From the NCBI RefSeq assembly GCF_040655735.1, contig NZ_JBFAKK010000018.1, forward strand, positions 1 through 64,000: a stretch of DNA of 64,000 nucleotides. Reading direction: 5' to 3'. The notes under the pieces were generated by a model, which worked only from the letters and a program-made list of their open reading frames with translations, was not told where the DNA came from and made no database searches. The position numbers and the translations under genes were made by a program. Origin of the DNA: Phytomonospora sp040655735. GTDB taxonomy: Bacteria; Actinomycetota; Actinomycetes; Mycobacteriales; Micromonosporaceae. Positions 33,644-41,844 of the stretch are shown here, piece by piece (within the stretch, counting starts at the first letter, position 1; every line of letters starts with the position of its first letter).

Positions 33644-33660
33644 GACGTCAGAATGACGTC
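33644..33660. promoter_or_regulatory. Perfect palindrome O1 just before the MFS start
   Basis: GACGTCA-GAA-TGACGTC, perfect 7-bp arms, ends at the base before the ATG at 33661. A possible promoter TTGACG (33625-33630) with CAGAAT (33649-33654), 18 bases apart, would place the -10 box in the palindrome and make the mRNA leaderless. A second palindrome with the same ACGTCA half-site is at 33689. Confidence 0.65.
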
Positions 33661-34941
33661 ATGCCTAGTGCCGTGATTGACACTAAGGACGTCAGTACTG
33701 ACGTTCCAAAGACAGCGCCCGTGACCCCGCTCCGGCGCAACCGCGACTTCCAGCTGCTGTGGAGCGGGCGCGCCGTCGCCGGACTGGGCCAGGAGGTCGC
33801 CGGGATCGCCTACCCGCTGCTGATGCTCGCCCTCACCGGCAGCGCCGGCTACGCCGGCCTCCTCGCCACCGGCCAGATCGCCGTGCAGGTCGTCGCGATC
33901 CTCCCCGCCGGCCTGCTCGCCGACCGCGTCAACCGCCGCACGATCATGATCGTCAGCGACCTCGCCCGCGCGCTGATCCTCGGCACCGTCGCGCTGGCCG
34001 TGTACGGGGGCTGGGCGACGATCCCCCTCATCATCGGCTCGGCCGTCCTGTCGTCGATGTTCGGCGCGCTGTTCAACCCCGCCTCCACCGCCGCCCTCAA
34101 GCAGCTCGTCCCGGCGAGCCAGATGACCAGCGCCCAGGCCCAGAACGAGGCCCGGATGCGCGCGACGGCGCTGATCGGCCCGCCCGTCGGCGGCTGGCTG
34201 TTCGCCGTCGGCCGCAGCATCCCCTTCGTGGTCGACGCGATCACCTACCTCGTCGCCGCCTGCGCCCTCCTCCTCATCCGCAAGCCGCTCCAGGCCCCGC
34301 GCGAGAAGCCGAAGGTCCGGGAGTCCCACTGGCGCGGAGCCACCGCCGGCATCCGCTACCTGTTCGCCAAGCCCATGCTGCGCAACCTGCTGCTGTGGTC
34401 GATGGGCATCAACCTCGCGCTCGGCGGCTTCTTCCTCGTGCTCATCGCCACCTGGCGCGACCGGGGCGCCTCCGAGGCGACCGTGGGCCTGCTCGCCGCG
34501 ACCGGCACCGTCGGCGGCCTGCTCGGAGCGATGCTCGCCCCCTTCATCATCAGGCGGACCCGGCCGAGCCACCTCGTCATCGGCCTCGCCTGGTCGCTCC
34601 CGCTGATGTTCCTCTCGATGGGGCTGCTGCCCGGCGTTTTCCCGCTGGCGATCGTCTCCGCGCTCGTCGGGTTCTTCCTGCCCGCGCTGAACTCCGTAGG
34701 CTGGACCTACATCGCCTCGGGCACCCCCGACGAGCTTCAAGGGCGCGTCGGCGCCGGAGCGAACTTCCTGTCCATGCTCATCTCCCCGATCGCGCCGGTC
34801 GTGGCCGGAACCCTCTACGACGCACGGGGCACGACCCTCGCCTTCTCGGTCATGGCGGCCACCGCCCTCGTCGCCGCCCTGTTCACCCTCACCCGCCCGG
34901 TCCGCAACCTCCCCCGCCCCGAGGAAGTCGCCGCCGAATGA
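33661..34941 (+). CDS. MFS transporter 1 of a tandem pair
   Basis: 426 residues. After a polar N-tail of about 25 residues, TPLRRNRDFQLLWSGRAVAG begins the first helix; the motif A loop is AGLLADRVNRRTIMIVSD; about 12 helices in all, MFS_3/enterobactin-exporter type. The ATG at 33661 (MPSAV) is preferred: the frame is open 12 codons upstream, but the palindrome and promoter occupy that DNA. Codons 10-15 contain a second palindrome. The stop overlaps the start of a close paralog, so both are made together, either as alternative pumps or as partners. Confidence 0.85.
   Translation: MPSAVIDTKDVSTDVPKTAPVTPLRRNRDFQLLWSGRAVAGLGQEVAGIAYPLLMLALTGSAGYAGLLATGQIAVQVVAILPAGLLADRVNRRTIMIVSDLARALILGTVALAVYGGWATIPLIIGSAVLSSMFGALFNPASTAALKQLVPASQMTSAQAQNEARMRATALIGPPVGGWLFAVGRSIPFVVDAITYLVAACALLLIRKPLQAPREKPKVRESHWRGATAGIRYLFAKPMLRNLLLWSMGINLALGGFFLVLIATWRDRGASEATVGLLAATGTVGGLLGAMLAPFIIRRTRPSHLVIGLAWSLPLMFLSMGLLPGVFPLAIVSALVGFFLPALNSVGWTYIASGTPDELQGRVGAGANFLSMLISPIAPVVAGTLYDARGTTLAFSVMAATALVAALFTLTRPVRNLPRPEEVAAE
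33689..33704. promoter_or_regulatory. Perfect palindrome O2 within the MFS coding start
   Basis: ACGTCAGTACTGACGT, a perfect 16-bp palindrome in the first 15 codons of the exporter. It shares the ACGTCA half-site with O1, and the centres are about 44 bp apart, close to four helical turns. The pair looks like a two-site operator. Confidence 0.6.
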
Positions 34942-36281
34942 GCACGCTCACCGCCGAAGCACCCATGCGGGCACCGGCGCCGCCTGCCGCGCCGGTTCCC
35001 GCGCCACCGGTCCCCCTCCGCCGCAACCGCGACTTCCAGATCCTCTGGAGCGGCCGCGCCGTTTCGACACTCGGCAACGAGGTCAGCGAGCTCGCCTACC
35101 CGCTGATCATGCTGGCGGTGACCGGCAGCGCCGGGTACGCCGGCATGCTCGGCGCCGCCCAGTTGCTGACCGCCCTGCTGACCGCGCTGCCCGCCGGGCT
35201 CCTCGCCGACCGGGGCAACCGCCGGGCGATCATGATGACCGGCAACCTCGCCCGGGCGACGGCCCTCGGGGTGCTCGCCTTCGCGGTCCTCAACGGATTC
35301 GCGTCGATCCCGCTGATCATCGGCACCGCGATCGTCTCCGCCTTCTTCGGCGCGCTGTTCAACCCGGCCGCGGCCGCCGCCCTCAAGCAGCTCGTCCCGC
35401 CCTCGCAGCTGCCCGAGGCGATGGCCCAGAACCAGGCCCGCATGTTCGGCGCCGAACTTGCCGGGCCCCCGATCGGAGGCTGGCTGCTGAGCCTCGGCCG
35501 GGCGGTGCCTTTCGTCTTCGACGCGATCACCTTCGTGCTCGGCACCATCGCGCTGCTGTTCATCCGCCGGCCGCTGCAAGGGAAACGGTCGGCGACCTCC
35601 GCCCGGCGCCCCGCCCTCGGCGACCTGACCGCCGGGCTGCGGCACCTGTTCGCCGACCGCCGCCTGCGAATGCTGATGCTGTGGGCGATGGGCGTGAACT
35701 TCGCCTTCGGCGGCTTCCACCTGATCCTGATCGCCACCTGGCACAAGCGCGGCGTCGCCGACACGGCCATCGGTGTCCTCGCCGCCGTGATCGCCGTCGG
35801 AGGGCTGCTCGGCGCGCTGATGTCGGGACGCATCCTCAAGTCCGCCCGCCCGACGCCGCTGATCATCGGCCTGGCCTTCTGCGTGCCGTTCCTGGTCGCC
35901 GCGCTCGGCGTGATCCCCGGGACACTGGCGATCGCCGTGCTCTGCTGCGCGATCACGTTCTTCGTGCCCGCGCTCAACACCCTCGTCTTCACCTACGTCG
36001 TCTCCGGCACGCCCGACGAACTGCAGGGCCGGGTCAGCGCCGGGGCCGCCTTCCTCGCCCAAGGTCTCCAGCCGCTGGCCCCGCTGCTGTTCGGAACGGT
36101 CTTCGACCTCGGCGGGCCGCCGGCCGCCTTCGGCGTGATGGGCGGGGTGACGCTGGTGGCGGCCCTCGCGACGCTGAGCCGCCACCTCCGCGGGCTACCG
36201 CGCCCAGGGGAACTGGCGGAGGTTCAGGGCGCGTCCGGTGGATCACAGCGGGGCACACAAGACCCACAGGACGAGCCCTAA
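34938..36281 (+). CDS. MFS transporter 2 of a tandem pair
   Basis: 447 residues, paralogous to the preceding transporter: PLRRNRDFQILWSGRAVSTL, AGLLADRGNRRAIMMTGNLA and GTPDELQGRVSAGAAFLAQG align almost position for position. The ATG overlaps the previous TGA. The last 17 or so residues (GASGGSQRGTQDPQDEP) are not found in the paralog and are encoded wholly by the palindromic repeat at 36226, which also supplies the TAA stop. The natural end was therefore probably replaced when the repeat arrived. Confidence 0.83.
   Translation: MSTLTAEAPMRAPAPPAAPVPAPPVPLRRNRDFQILWSGRAVSTLGNEVSELAYPLIMLAVTGSAGYAGMLGAAQLLTALLTALPAGLLADRGNRRAIMMTGNLARATALGVLAFAVLNGFASIPLIIGTAIVSAFFGALFNPAAAAALKQLVPPSQLPEAMAQNQARMFGAELAGPPIGGWLLSLGRAVPFVFDAITFVLGTIALLFIRRPLQGKRSATSARRPALGDLTAGLRHLFADRRLRMLMLWAMGVNFAFGGFHLILIATWHKRGVADTAIGVLAAVIAVGGLLGALMSGRILKSARPTPLIIGLAFCVPFLVAALGVIPGTLAIAVLCCAITFFVPALNTLVFTYVVSGTPDELQGRVSAGAAFLAQGLQPLAPLLFGTVFDLGGPPAAFGVMGGVTLVAALATLSRHLRGLPRPGELAEVQGASGGSQRGTQDPQDEP
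36226..36279. repeat. Palindromic 3'-end repeat, copy C (54 bp)
   Basis: Inverted relative to copy B: it ends GAGCCCT, and its reverse complement begins AGGGCTCGTCCTGTGGGT. It matches copy B at 49 of 54 positions. It is embedded in the 3' end of one MFS gene and its right end supplies stop codons on both strands (TAA for the MFS gene, TAG for the convergent permease). Confidence 0.8.
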
Positions 36282-38749
36282 GCGCCCGCCACCCCCCGCA
36301 GCACCCGCCGGGCCGGGAGCACCGTGGCCGCGTAGGCCGTCGCCATCACCACCGCGCACACCGCCGGAGGCACCCACCACGGCCCGGCCGCGATCGGCGT
36401 GCCGAGCAGCCCGACGCCGAGGAACAGCATCGGCGGGGCCGAGAGCACCAGACCGGCCGCGCAGGCGCCGAGCCCGTACCAGAGGCCCTCCCGGCGGATC
36501 ATCGCCCGCAGCTGGGCGGGGCTCGCGCCGGCGAAGCGCAGCGCGCCGAACTCCCCGCCGCGCCGGGCCGTCGCGGCCACCAGGCTGTTGGTCACGCCGA
36601 GCAGGACGTAGCCGAGCAGGCCGCCGACCACCACGAAGTTGAGCCACATCTGCGGGGTCACCTCGGCGGCGACCTCACGGGGTCCATCGCCGACGACTGC
36701 TCCGGGCACGCCGTCGAGCGCTGCCCGGACGGTACCGGGGTCGGTGCCGCCGACGAGGACGGACTCGTAGAGCGAGCCGGAGGGGTAGGCGACGTCGGGC
36801 GAGAGCACGAAGTTCCCGTAGCCGAGTTCGCGGTCGTAGACGGCCGCGACGGTGACGTCGGTGCGGGTGCCGTCGGCGAGGATCACCTCGGTGGTCTCGC
36901 CGGGCGCGAGATCGTGCCAGAACGCGAAGGTGCCGGCGACGGCCACGGTGTCGCCGGTGAGCGCGCTCATGGCGCCTTCCTCGACGCCGAGGTCGACGAG
37001 TCCTTCGGCGTCGGCGCCCAGGACCGTGGCCGGGTGGGCGTCGGCCCGCTCCTTGCCGTCCTCAAGATGCGGGAAGAGCACGGTGGTGGTGTCGCGGACG
37101 GCGACCTGCGCGCCGGGGATGGCGCGCAGGGCGTCGAGGGCGTAGTCGGGGACTCCGCCGAGCGCGGGCGCGGTGACGACGACGGCGCCGAGGTCGCTGT
37201 CGTCGAGATCCTGTTCGACGGCGGCCTGCGGGGAGGTCTGGGCGAAGGTGTAGGTGATCGCCAGGGTCACGGCCATGGCCAGGCCGGTCAGTGCGCCGGC
37301 TCCCCGGGAGGCGTAGGCGCGCAGGTTCTGCGCGGCCAGCCAGCCCGCGGTCGCCTTGCCCCGGGCGAGGCGGCCGGCGAGGAATCGCGCGGACTCCCGC
37401 AGGATCGCCGGCCCGGCGAGGGTCAGCCCGATGACGGCGACGATCCCGGCCGTGCCGGTTCCGGCGACGCCGGCCAGGCTGCGGAGGAACAGCGGCACCG
37501 CCGACATGACGAAGGCCAGGCCGATCAGCGCGAGGCCGATGGCGGTCCGCACGCGCGAGGCCTGGCGCGGCTCGGTCTCGGTCTGCGCGACGGCCTCGGT
37601 GGCGGGCATCCGCGAGACCCGCATCGCCGCTCCCCTCGCGGCGAGGCCGGCCATCGCGACGAAGAGGATCGCGGCCACGGCGGCCGGGGCCGGACCGGTG
37701 ACCAGCGGCAGCTCGGGCGGGATGACGCCGAGTTCGACGAACCATTCGCGGGCACGGCTCGCGAGCAGGTAACCGCCGAAGATGCCGGGCGGCAGAACGA
37801 CGAGGGTCGCCAGGGTGCCCTGGATCGCCGCGAGGGTGCGCACCTGCCGGGGTGTCGCGCCGACGGCCCGCAGGAGCGCCAGGTCGCGGCGTTGTCCGGC
37901 GACGCCGACGGCGAGGGCGCCGGTGACGATGAAGCCGACGATCATGAGGATCACGCCCGCCAGCGCGCCCGACAGGGCGATGAGCAGGCCCCGGCCGGCG
38001 CCGGCGGCGAGTGATTCGACGTCGCCGCGATCGCCTCCGGTGGCGACGGTCAGGCCGCTTCCGGCGAGAGCGGCGCGGACCTCGTCGGCGGCCCGCCCAC
38101 CGTGTTCCGGGTCCGACCACAGGGCGATGAGGTCGACCTCGCCCACGCGGCCGGCGAGCACGGCGGCCGTGGCGTCGGGGAAGTAGGCGCCCGGTGGGGC
38201 GCTCTCCAGGATGCCGGTGAGCACGTAGACGGTGCGCTGTCCACCGGCGACGACCTCGACGCGGTCGCCGGGCCGGGCGCCGAGGGCGTCGGCGGTGGCC
38301 GCGTCGACGGCGATCTGGTCGGGGGCGGTGGGGGCCTCCCCGGTGAGCTCCGGCAGTGCGGGGAGGGCGGCCGAGGACCAGCCGTGTCCGCCTCCGGAGG
38401 CGACGGGCTCACCGTCGTGGAGCACGGTGGCGGGGAAGCTCAGGTCGCCGACGGCGTGGGTGATGCCGGGCAGTCCGGCCAGGCTCGCGACGAGTCCGGC
38501 GGGGACCGGAGCGCGTTCGGGGAGGGGGACGTCGATGTCCTCCACCTGCTCAACCGTCTGCGGCGCGGCGACGAGGATGTCGGCCGACCCCAGCCGCCCG
38601 GTCGGCGCCTGCCCGCGCAGGCCGGTCTCGGCGAGGCTCGCGGTGGCGGTGACCGCGGCGGCCCCGAACAGGACGGCGACGGCCACGGCGATCAGGCCGC
38701 CGACGCGGCGGCGGGACATCGACAGGGCGATGGGGAGCAGCTTCCTCAT
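36278..38749 (-). CDS. FtsX-like ABC transporter permease
   Basis: 823 residues. One N-terminal transmembrane helix (about 18-40), a large extracytoplasmic domain (about 45-265), then two FtsX/MacB-type bundles (about 268-420 and 700-820) with further helices between. ALLRAVGATPRQVRTLAAIQ and GALRFAGASPAQLRAMIRRE are the repeated coupling-helix motifs. Its start overlaps the ATPase stop (ATGA). Such permeases, with a LolD/MacB-like ATPase, often act in mechanotransmission, lipid transport or antimicrobial-peptide resistance. The TAG stop is in the palindromic repeat and overlaps the convergent MFS gene by 4 bases. Confidence 0.88.
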   Translation of the reverse strand: MRKLLPIALSMSRRRVGGLIAVAVAVLFGAAAVTATASLAETGLRGQAPTGRLGSADILVAAPQTVEQVEDIDVPLPERAPVPAGLVASLAGLPGITHAVGDLSFPATVLHDGEPVASGGGHGWSSAALPALPELTGEAPTAPDQIAVDAATADALGARPGDRVEVVAGGQRTVYVLTGILESAPPGAYFPDATAAVLAGRVGEVDLIALWSDPEHGGRAADEVRAALAGSGLTVATGGDRGDVESLAAGAGRGLLIALSGALAGVILMIVGFIVTGALAVGVAGQRRDLALLRAVGATPRQVRTLAAIQGTLATLVVLPPGIFGGYLLASRAREWFVELGVIPPELPLVTGPAPAAVAAILFVAMAGLAARGAAMRVSRMPATEAVAQTETEPRQASRVRTAIGLALIGLAFVMSAVPLFLRSLAGVAGTGTAGIVAVIGLTLAGPAILRESARFLAGRLARGKATAGWLAAQNLRAYASRGAGALTGLAMAVTLAITYTFAQTSPQAAVEQDLDDSDLGAVVVTAPALGGVPDYALDALRAIPGAQVAVRDTTTVLFPHLEDGKERADAHPATVLGADAEGLVDLGVEEGAMSALTGDTVAVAGTFAFWHDLAPGETTEVILADGTRTDVTVAAVYDRELGYGNFVLSPDVAYPSGSLYESVLVGGTDPGTVRAALDGVPGAVVGDGPREVAAEVTPQMWLNFVVVGGLLGYVLLGVTNSLVAATARRGGEFGALRFAGASPAQLRAMIRREGLWYGLGACAAGLVLSAPPMLFLGVGLLGTPIAAGPWWVPPAVCAVVMATAYAATVLPARRVLRGVAGA

Positions 38750-39480
38750 GCCGCCGCCCCCGCCCACGCCCGGCCGAGACGCGCGGCGAGCTCGCCGGCG
38801 CCGGCGCCCTTGAGCACCTCGGTGATCCGGCCGTCGGCCATGACGACGGTGTCGTGGGCGCGGGCGGCCGCCGCGGGATCGTGCGTCACCATCACGACGG
38901 TCTGACCGAGGTCCTCGGCGAGAGCGGCCAGCAGGTCGAGGATCTGTGCGGCGTTGGCGGAGTCGAGGGCGCCGGTCGGCTCGTCGGCGAAGACGACGGC
39001 GGGACGGGCGGCCAGGGCGCGCACGACGGCGACGCGCTGCCGCTGTCCGCCGGAGAGTTGCGACGGCGCGCGGTGCAGGAGGCCGTCGAGACCGACCCTG
39101 CGCACGAGCCCGTCGAGCCACCGCCGGTCCGGCTCGCGCCCGGCGAGCCGCAGCGGGAGGGTGATGTTCTGCTGGACGTTGAGGGAGGGCACGAGGTTGT
39201 AGGACTGGAAGACGAAGCCGACCCGCTCGCGGCGGACCACCGCCCGGCGGGCCTCCTTGAGCGCGCTGATCTCGATCCCGCCGACCGTGACACTGCCCGA
39301 CGTGGGCACGTCGAGGCCGGAGGCGCAGTGGAGCAGAGTGCTCTTGCCGGAACCGGACTGGCCCATCACGGCGAGGAAGGCGCCGCGCGGAACCTGGAGC
39401 GAGACGTCGTCGAGGGCGAGCACACCGCCCTTGTAGGCGCGGGTGACTCCGCGCAGGACCACGGCGTGTTCGGCGCTCAC
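38746..39480 (-). CDS. ABC transporter ATP-binding protein (LolD/MacB type)
   Basis: 244 residues. Walker A GQSGSGKST, Q-loop FVFQSYNLVPSL, signature LSGGQRQRVAV, Walker B VVFADEPTGALDS, and the switch His in MVTHDPAAA. The A-DEPTGALD sequence and the short coupling region mark the LolD/MacB/FtsE group, which works with FtsX-like permeases such as the neighbour. GTG at 39480 overlaps the stop of the small membrane protein upstream. Its expression may be controlled by the divergent two-component system. Confidence 0.93.
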   Translation of the reverse strand: MSAEHAVVLRGVTRAYKGGVLALDDVSLQVPRGAFLAVMGQSGSGKSTLLHCASGLDVPTSGSVTVGGIEISALKEARRAVVRRERVGFVFQSYNLVPSLNVQQNITLPLRLAGREPDRRWLDGLVRRVGLDGLLHRAPSQLSGGQRQRVAVVRALAARPAVVFADEPTGALDSANAAQILDLLAALAEDLGQTVVMVTHDPAAAARAHDTVVMADGRITEVLKGAGAGELAARLGRAWAGAAA

Positions 39481-39716
39481 CGGCGGCGTCCCTTCACGTG
39501 GGAGACGACCAGGGCGACGATGCAGACGACGCCGACACTGCCGCAGAGGATGCCGATGAGATCGCGGCCCAAGAGGTTCGACGTGACGTTGCCGCCGACG
39601 GCGGCGATCATCACGATCCACAGCAGCGAGCGCAGCGCGGTGCGCCCGGGGCGGGATTCGGCGCGGTCGCGGTTCGGTGGGGCTGGTGCGTCGGTGATCC
39701 GGTACGGGTCGCTCAT
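39477..39716 (-). CDS. Small membrane protein, first gene of the ABC operon
   Basis: 79 residues with a charged N-terminal half and two hydrophobic segments (about 29-45 and 50-71), then a basic tail (HVKGRRR). Homology is not recognised. Its stop overlaps the ATPase start (GTGA), so it is the first gene of the transporter operon. A role as accessory subunit or sensor-interacting peptide is possible but unproven. Confidence 0.7.
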   Translation of the reverse strand: MSDPYRITDAPAPPNRDRAESRPGRTALRSLLWIVMIAAVGGNVTSNLLGRDLIGILCGSVGVVCIVALVVSHVKGRRR

Positions 39717-39880
39717 CGTCGTCCAATCGCTGGTCGGGGGTTCTTCCGGGTATGCCGACCACGCTATGGAGCCGACGGCGGCCTGCCGATACAGCTGATT
39801 ACCGTTTCCAGGTAGCGCCTGCTGTACTTTTCGGTCCCCGGAGGCCGCCGGACGAGACGGCCGGCCTGCCGCGACGTACC

Positions 39881-41140
39881 GTGACGGCCGTGGAGGAGAG
39901 CTCGCGACACTGGCTGCGGGGCCGTCTGAGGGCGGCCGTCGCGGCGTGGCTTCGCCTGGGCGCCGGGCTGGTCACATCGATGGCGGCGATGGCCGCCGTG
40001 GTGGGCCTGCTCGTGGTGGCGGCGACCTCGCTGATCAGCGTCGGCCTGCCCGCGCTGCCCTATGCGCTGAAATTCGTTCGCGCCATCGCCGACCGTGAGC
40101 GCGCGCACCTGTCGAGCACCGGTCCCCCGGTCCCCTCCCCCTACCGGCCGCTGCCCGAGGGGTGGGGCCCGACCATGCGCACCGCACTCGCCGACCCGGC
40201 GACCCGCCGCGACCTGCTGTGGCTGGTGCTGCGAATGTGCTTCTTCTTCGTCTCGACGATCGGGCTGGCGCTGCCGTTGAGCGCGGTCCGCGACGCGACC
40301 ATCCCCTTGTGGTGGACGCTGGTCCCCCACGGTGAGGCCGGCGGCGCCTTCGGCATCGAGGTCGTCAGCTGGACGGGCGCGATCGCGGTGGCGGTGGCCA
40401 GCCCGGTGTGGATCTTCCTGTCGGTGGTCCTCCTGCCTCCCCTGGCCCGGCTGTCCGACGCGATGGGCCGCCGCTACCTGTCACCGCGGTCCGATGTGGA
40501 CCTCTCGGCCCGGATCAGTGAACTGACCGCGACCCGCGCCGCCGCCCTCGACGCGCACACCGCCGAACTGCGCCGCATCGAGCGCGCGCTCCACGACGGC
40601 GCGCAGAACCGGCTGGTGGGCGTCGCCGTCCTCACCGGCGCGGCGCGGCGTGCCGTCGCGCGCGACCCCGCCGCCGCCGACGCGCTGCTCGAACGCGCGC
40701 AGACCGGCGCCGAGGAGGCGCTGGCCGAACTGCGCGCGGTCATCCGCGGGATCCTCCCGCCGATCCTCGACCAGCGCGGTCTCGACGGCGCCCTCGCCGC
40801 GCTCGCCGCGGGCTGCGCGGTCCCCTGCGACGTGGAGGTCGACATCCCCGGCCGCTGCCCGACCTCCGTCGAGGCCACGGCCTACTTCGTGGTCGCCGAG
40901 GCCCTCACCAACGTGTCGAAGCACAGCCGCGCCACGCACGCCTCGGTCGCCGTCCGCCGTGACGGGAACGTGCTGCGCGTCAAGGTCTCCGACGACGGCG
41001 GGGGCGGCGCCGAGGAGCAACGCGGCTCGGGTCTGCGCGGTCTCAAAGGGCGCGTCTCGGCGCACGACGGGACCGCGCGCATCACCAGCCCGGCAGGCGG
41101 GCCGACAATCATCGACGTGGAGCTGCCATGCGGATCGTGA
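39881..41140 (+). CDS. Two-component sensor histidine kinase (NarL-partner type)
   Basis: About 419 residues from the GTG at 39881. An N-terminal part with about four membrane helices looks like the putative sensor domain found in actinobacterial kinases of this class. RRIERALHDGAQNRLVGVAV is a HisKA_3 phosphoacceptor region with its His, and YFVVAEALTNVSKHSRATHA with DDGGGGAEEQRGSGLRGL form the ATPase domain. GTG at 39890 is an alternative start. It is divergent from the ABC operon and overlaps its response regulator by 13 bases. Confidence 0.88.
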   Translation: MTAVEESSRHWLRGRLRAAVAAWLRLGAGLVTSMAAMAAVVGLLVVAATSLISVGLPALPYALKFVRAIADRERAHLSSTGPPVPSPYRPLPEGWGPTMRTALADPATRRDLLWLVLRMCFFFVSTIGLALPLSAVRDATIPLWWTLVPHGEAGGAFGIEVVSWTGAIAVAVASPVWIFLSVVLLPPLARLSDAMGRRYLSPRSDVDLSARISELTATRAAALDAHTAELRRIERALHDGAQNRLVGVAVLTGAARRAVARDPAAADALLERAQTGAEEALAELRAVIRGILPPILDQRGLDGALAALAAGCAVPCDVEVDIPGRCPTSVEATAYFVVAEALTNVSKHSRATHASVAVRRDGNVLRVKVSDDGGGGAEEQRGSGLRGLKGRVSAHDGTARITSPAGGPTIIDVELPCGS

Positions 41141-41781
41141 TCGCCGAGGACGACGCCCTCCTGCGCGAAGGGCTCTCGCTGCTGCTGGCCGGGGAGGGCT
41201 TCGACGTCGTCGCCGCCGTCGGCGAGCCCGCCGGCCTGCTCACCGCCATCGACGAGCACCGGCCCGACATCGCCGTCGTCGACGTGCGCATGCCGCCGAC
41301 CCACACCGACGAGGGCATCCGCGCCGCCGTCGAGGCACGGCGGCGGCACCCGGGACTGGCGGTGCTGGTCCTGTCGGCCTACGTCGAGCAGAGCTTCGCC
41401 ACCGACCTGCTCGCCGACGGTGCGGGCCGGATCGGCTACCTGCTCAAGGAACGGGTCGGCCGGGTGGAGACCTTCGTGACCGCGCTGGAGCGCGTCGTGG
41501 CGGGCGGCACCGCCATCGACCCCGACGTGGTGGCCCAGTTGTTCGCCGCGAGGCGGGCGGGCGACCCGCTCGACCGGCTGAGCGCCCGCGAGCGCGAAGT
41601 GCTGGGGGCGATGGCCGAGGGGCTGGGCAACACGGCGATCGCCGAGCGCCTGTTCGTCACCGCCAACGCCGTCCACAAGCACATCCGCAGCATCTTCGCC
41701 AAGCTGGAGCTGGCCCCCGACGACCGCACCGACCGGCGTGTGGCGGCGGTCCTTCGGTACCTGGAGGGGACGCGCCGGTAG
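41128..41781 (+). CDS. Two-component response regulator, LuxR/NarL family
   Basis: 217 residues. The receiver domain has acidic pocket EDD near residue 8, phosphoacceptor Asp in VVDVRMPP, and the Lys in LLKERVG; the linker leads to a LuxR helix-turn-helix (LSAREREVLGAMAEGLGNTA, ANAVHKHIRSIFAKL). Its start lies inside the kinase gene, so the two are coupled. By position and type it probably regulates the divergent ABC operon, as BceRS/LiaRS-like systems do. Confidence 0.93.
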   Translation: MRIVIAEDDALLREGLSLLLAGEGFDVVAAVGEPAGLLTAIDEHRPDIAVVDVRMPPTHTDEGIRAAVEARRRHPGLAVLVLSAYVEQSFATDLLADGAGRIGYLLKERVGRVETFVTALERVVAGGTAIDPDVVAQLFAARRAGDPLDRLSAREREVLGAMAEGLGNTAIAERLFVTANAVHKHIRSIFAKLELAPDDRTDRRVAAVLRYLEGTRR

Positions 41782-41844
41782 GAGCCCGGCCACGAGCACG
41801 GGTATTCGCGCGCGGGCGTCACAGGCACCGGCGAGACTGATCAC

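Noticed and set aside
33759..34937. Upstream extension of the open frame that contains the second MFS gene
   Set aside because: These residues are Arg/Pro-rich and lie in the wrong frame of the first MFS gene. The true start is the ATG overlapping the first gene's stop.
38750..39121. Upstream extension of the permease frame
   Set aside because: It overlaps the ATPase gene in another frame and is Arg-rich; ATG at 38749 begins a normal membrane helix.
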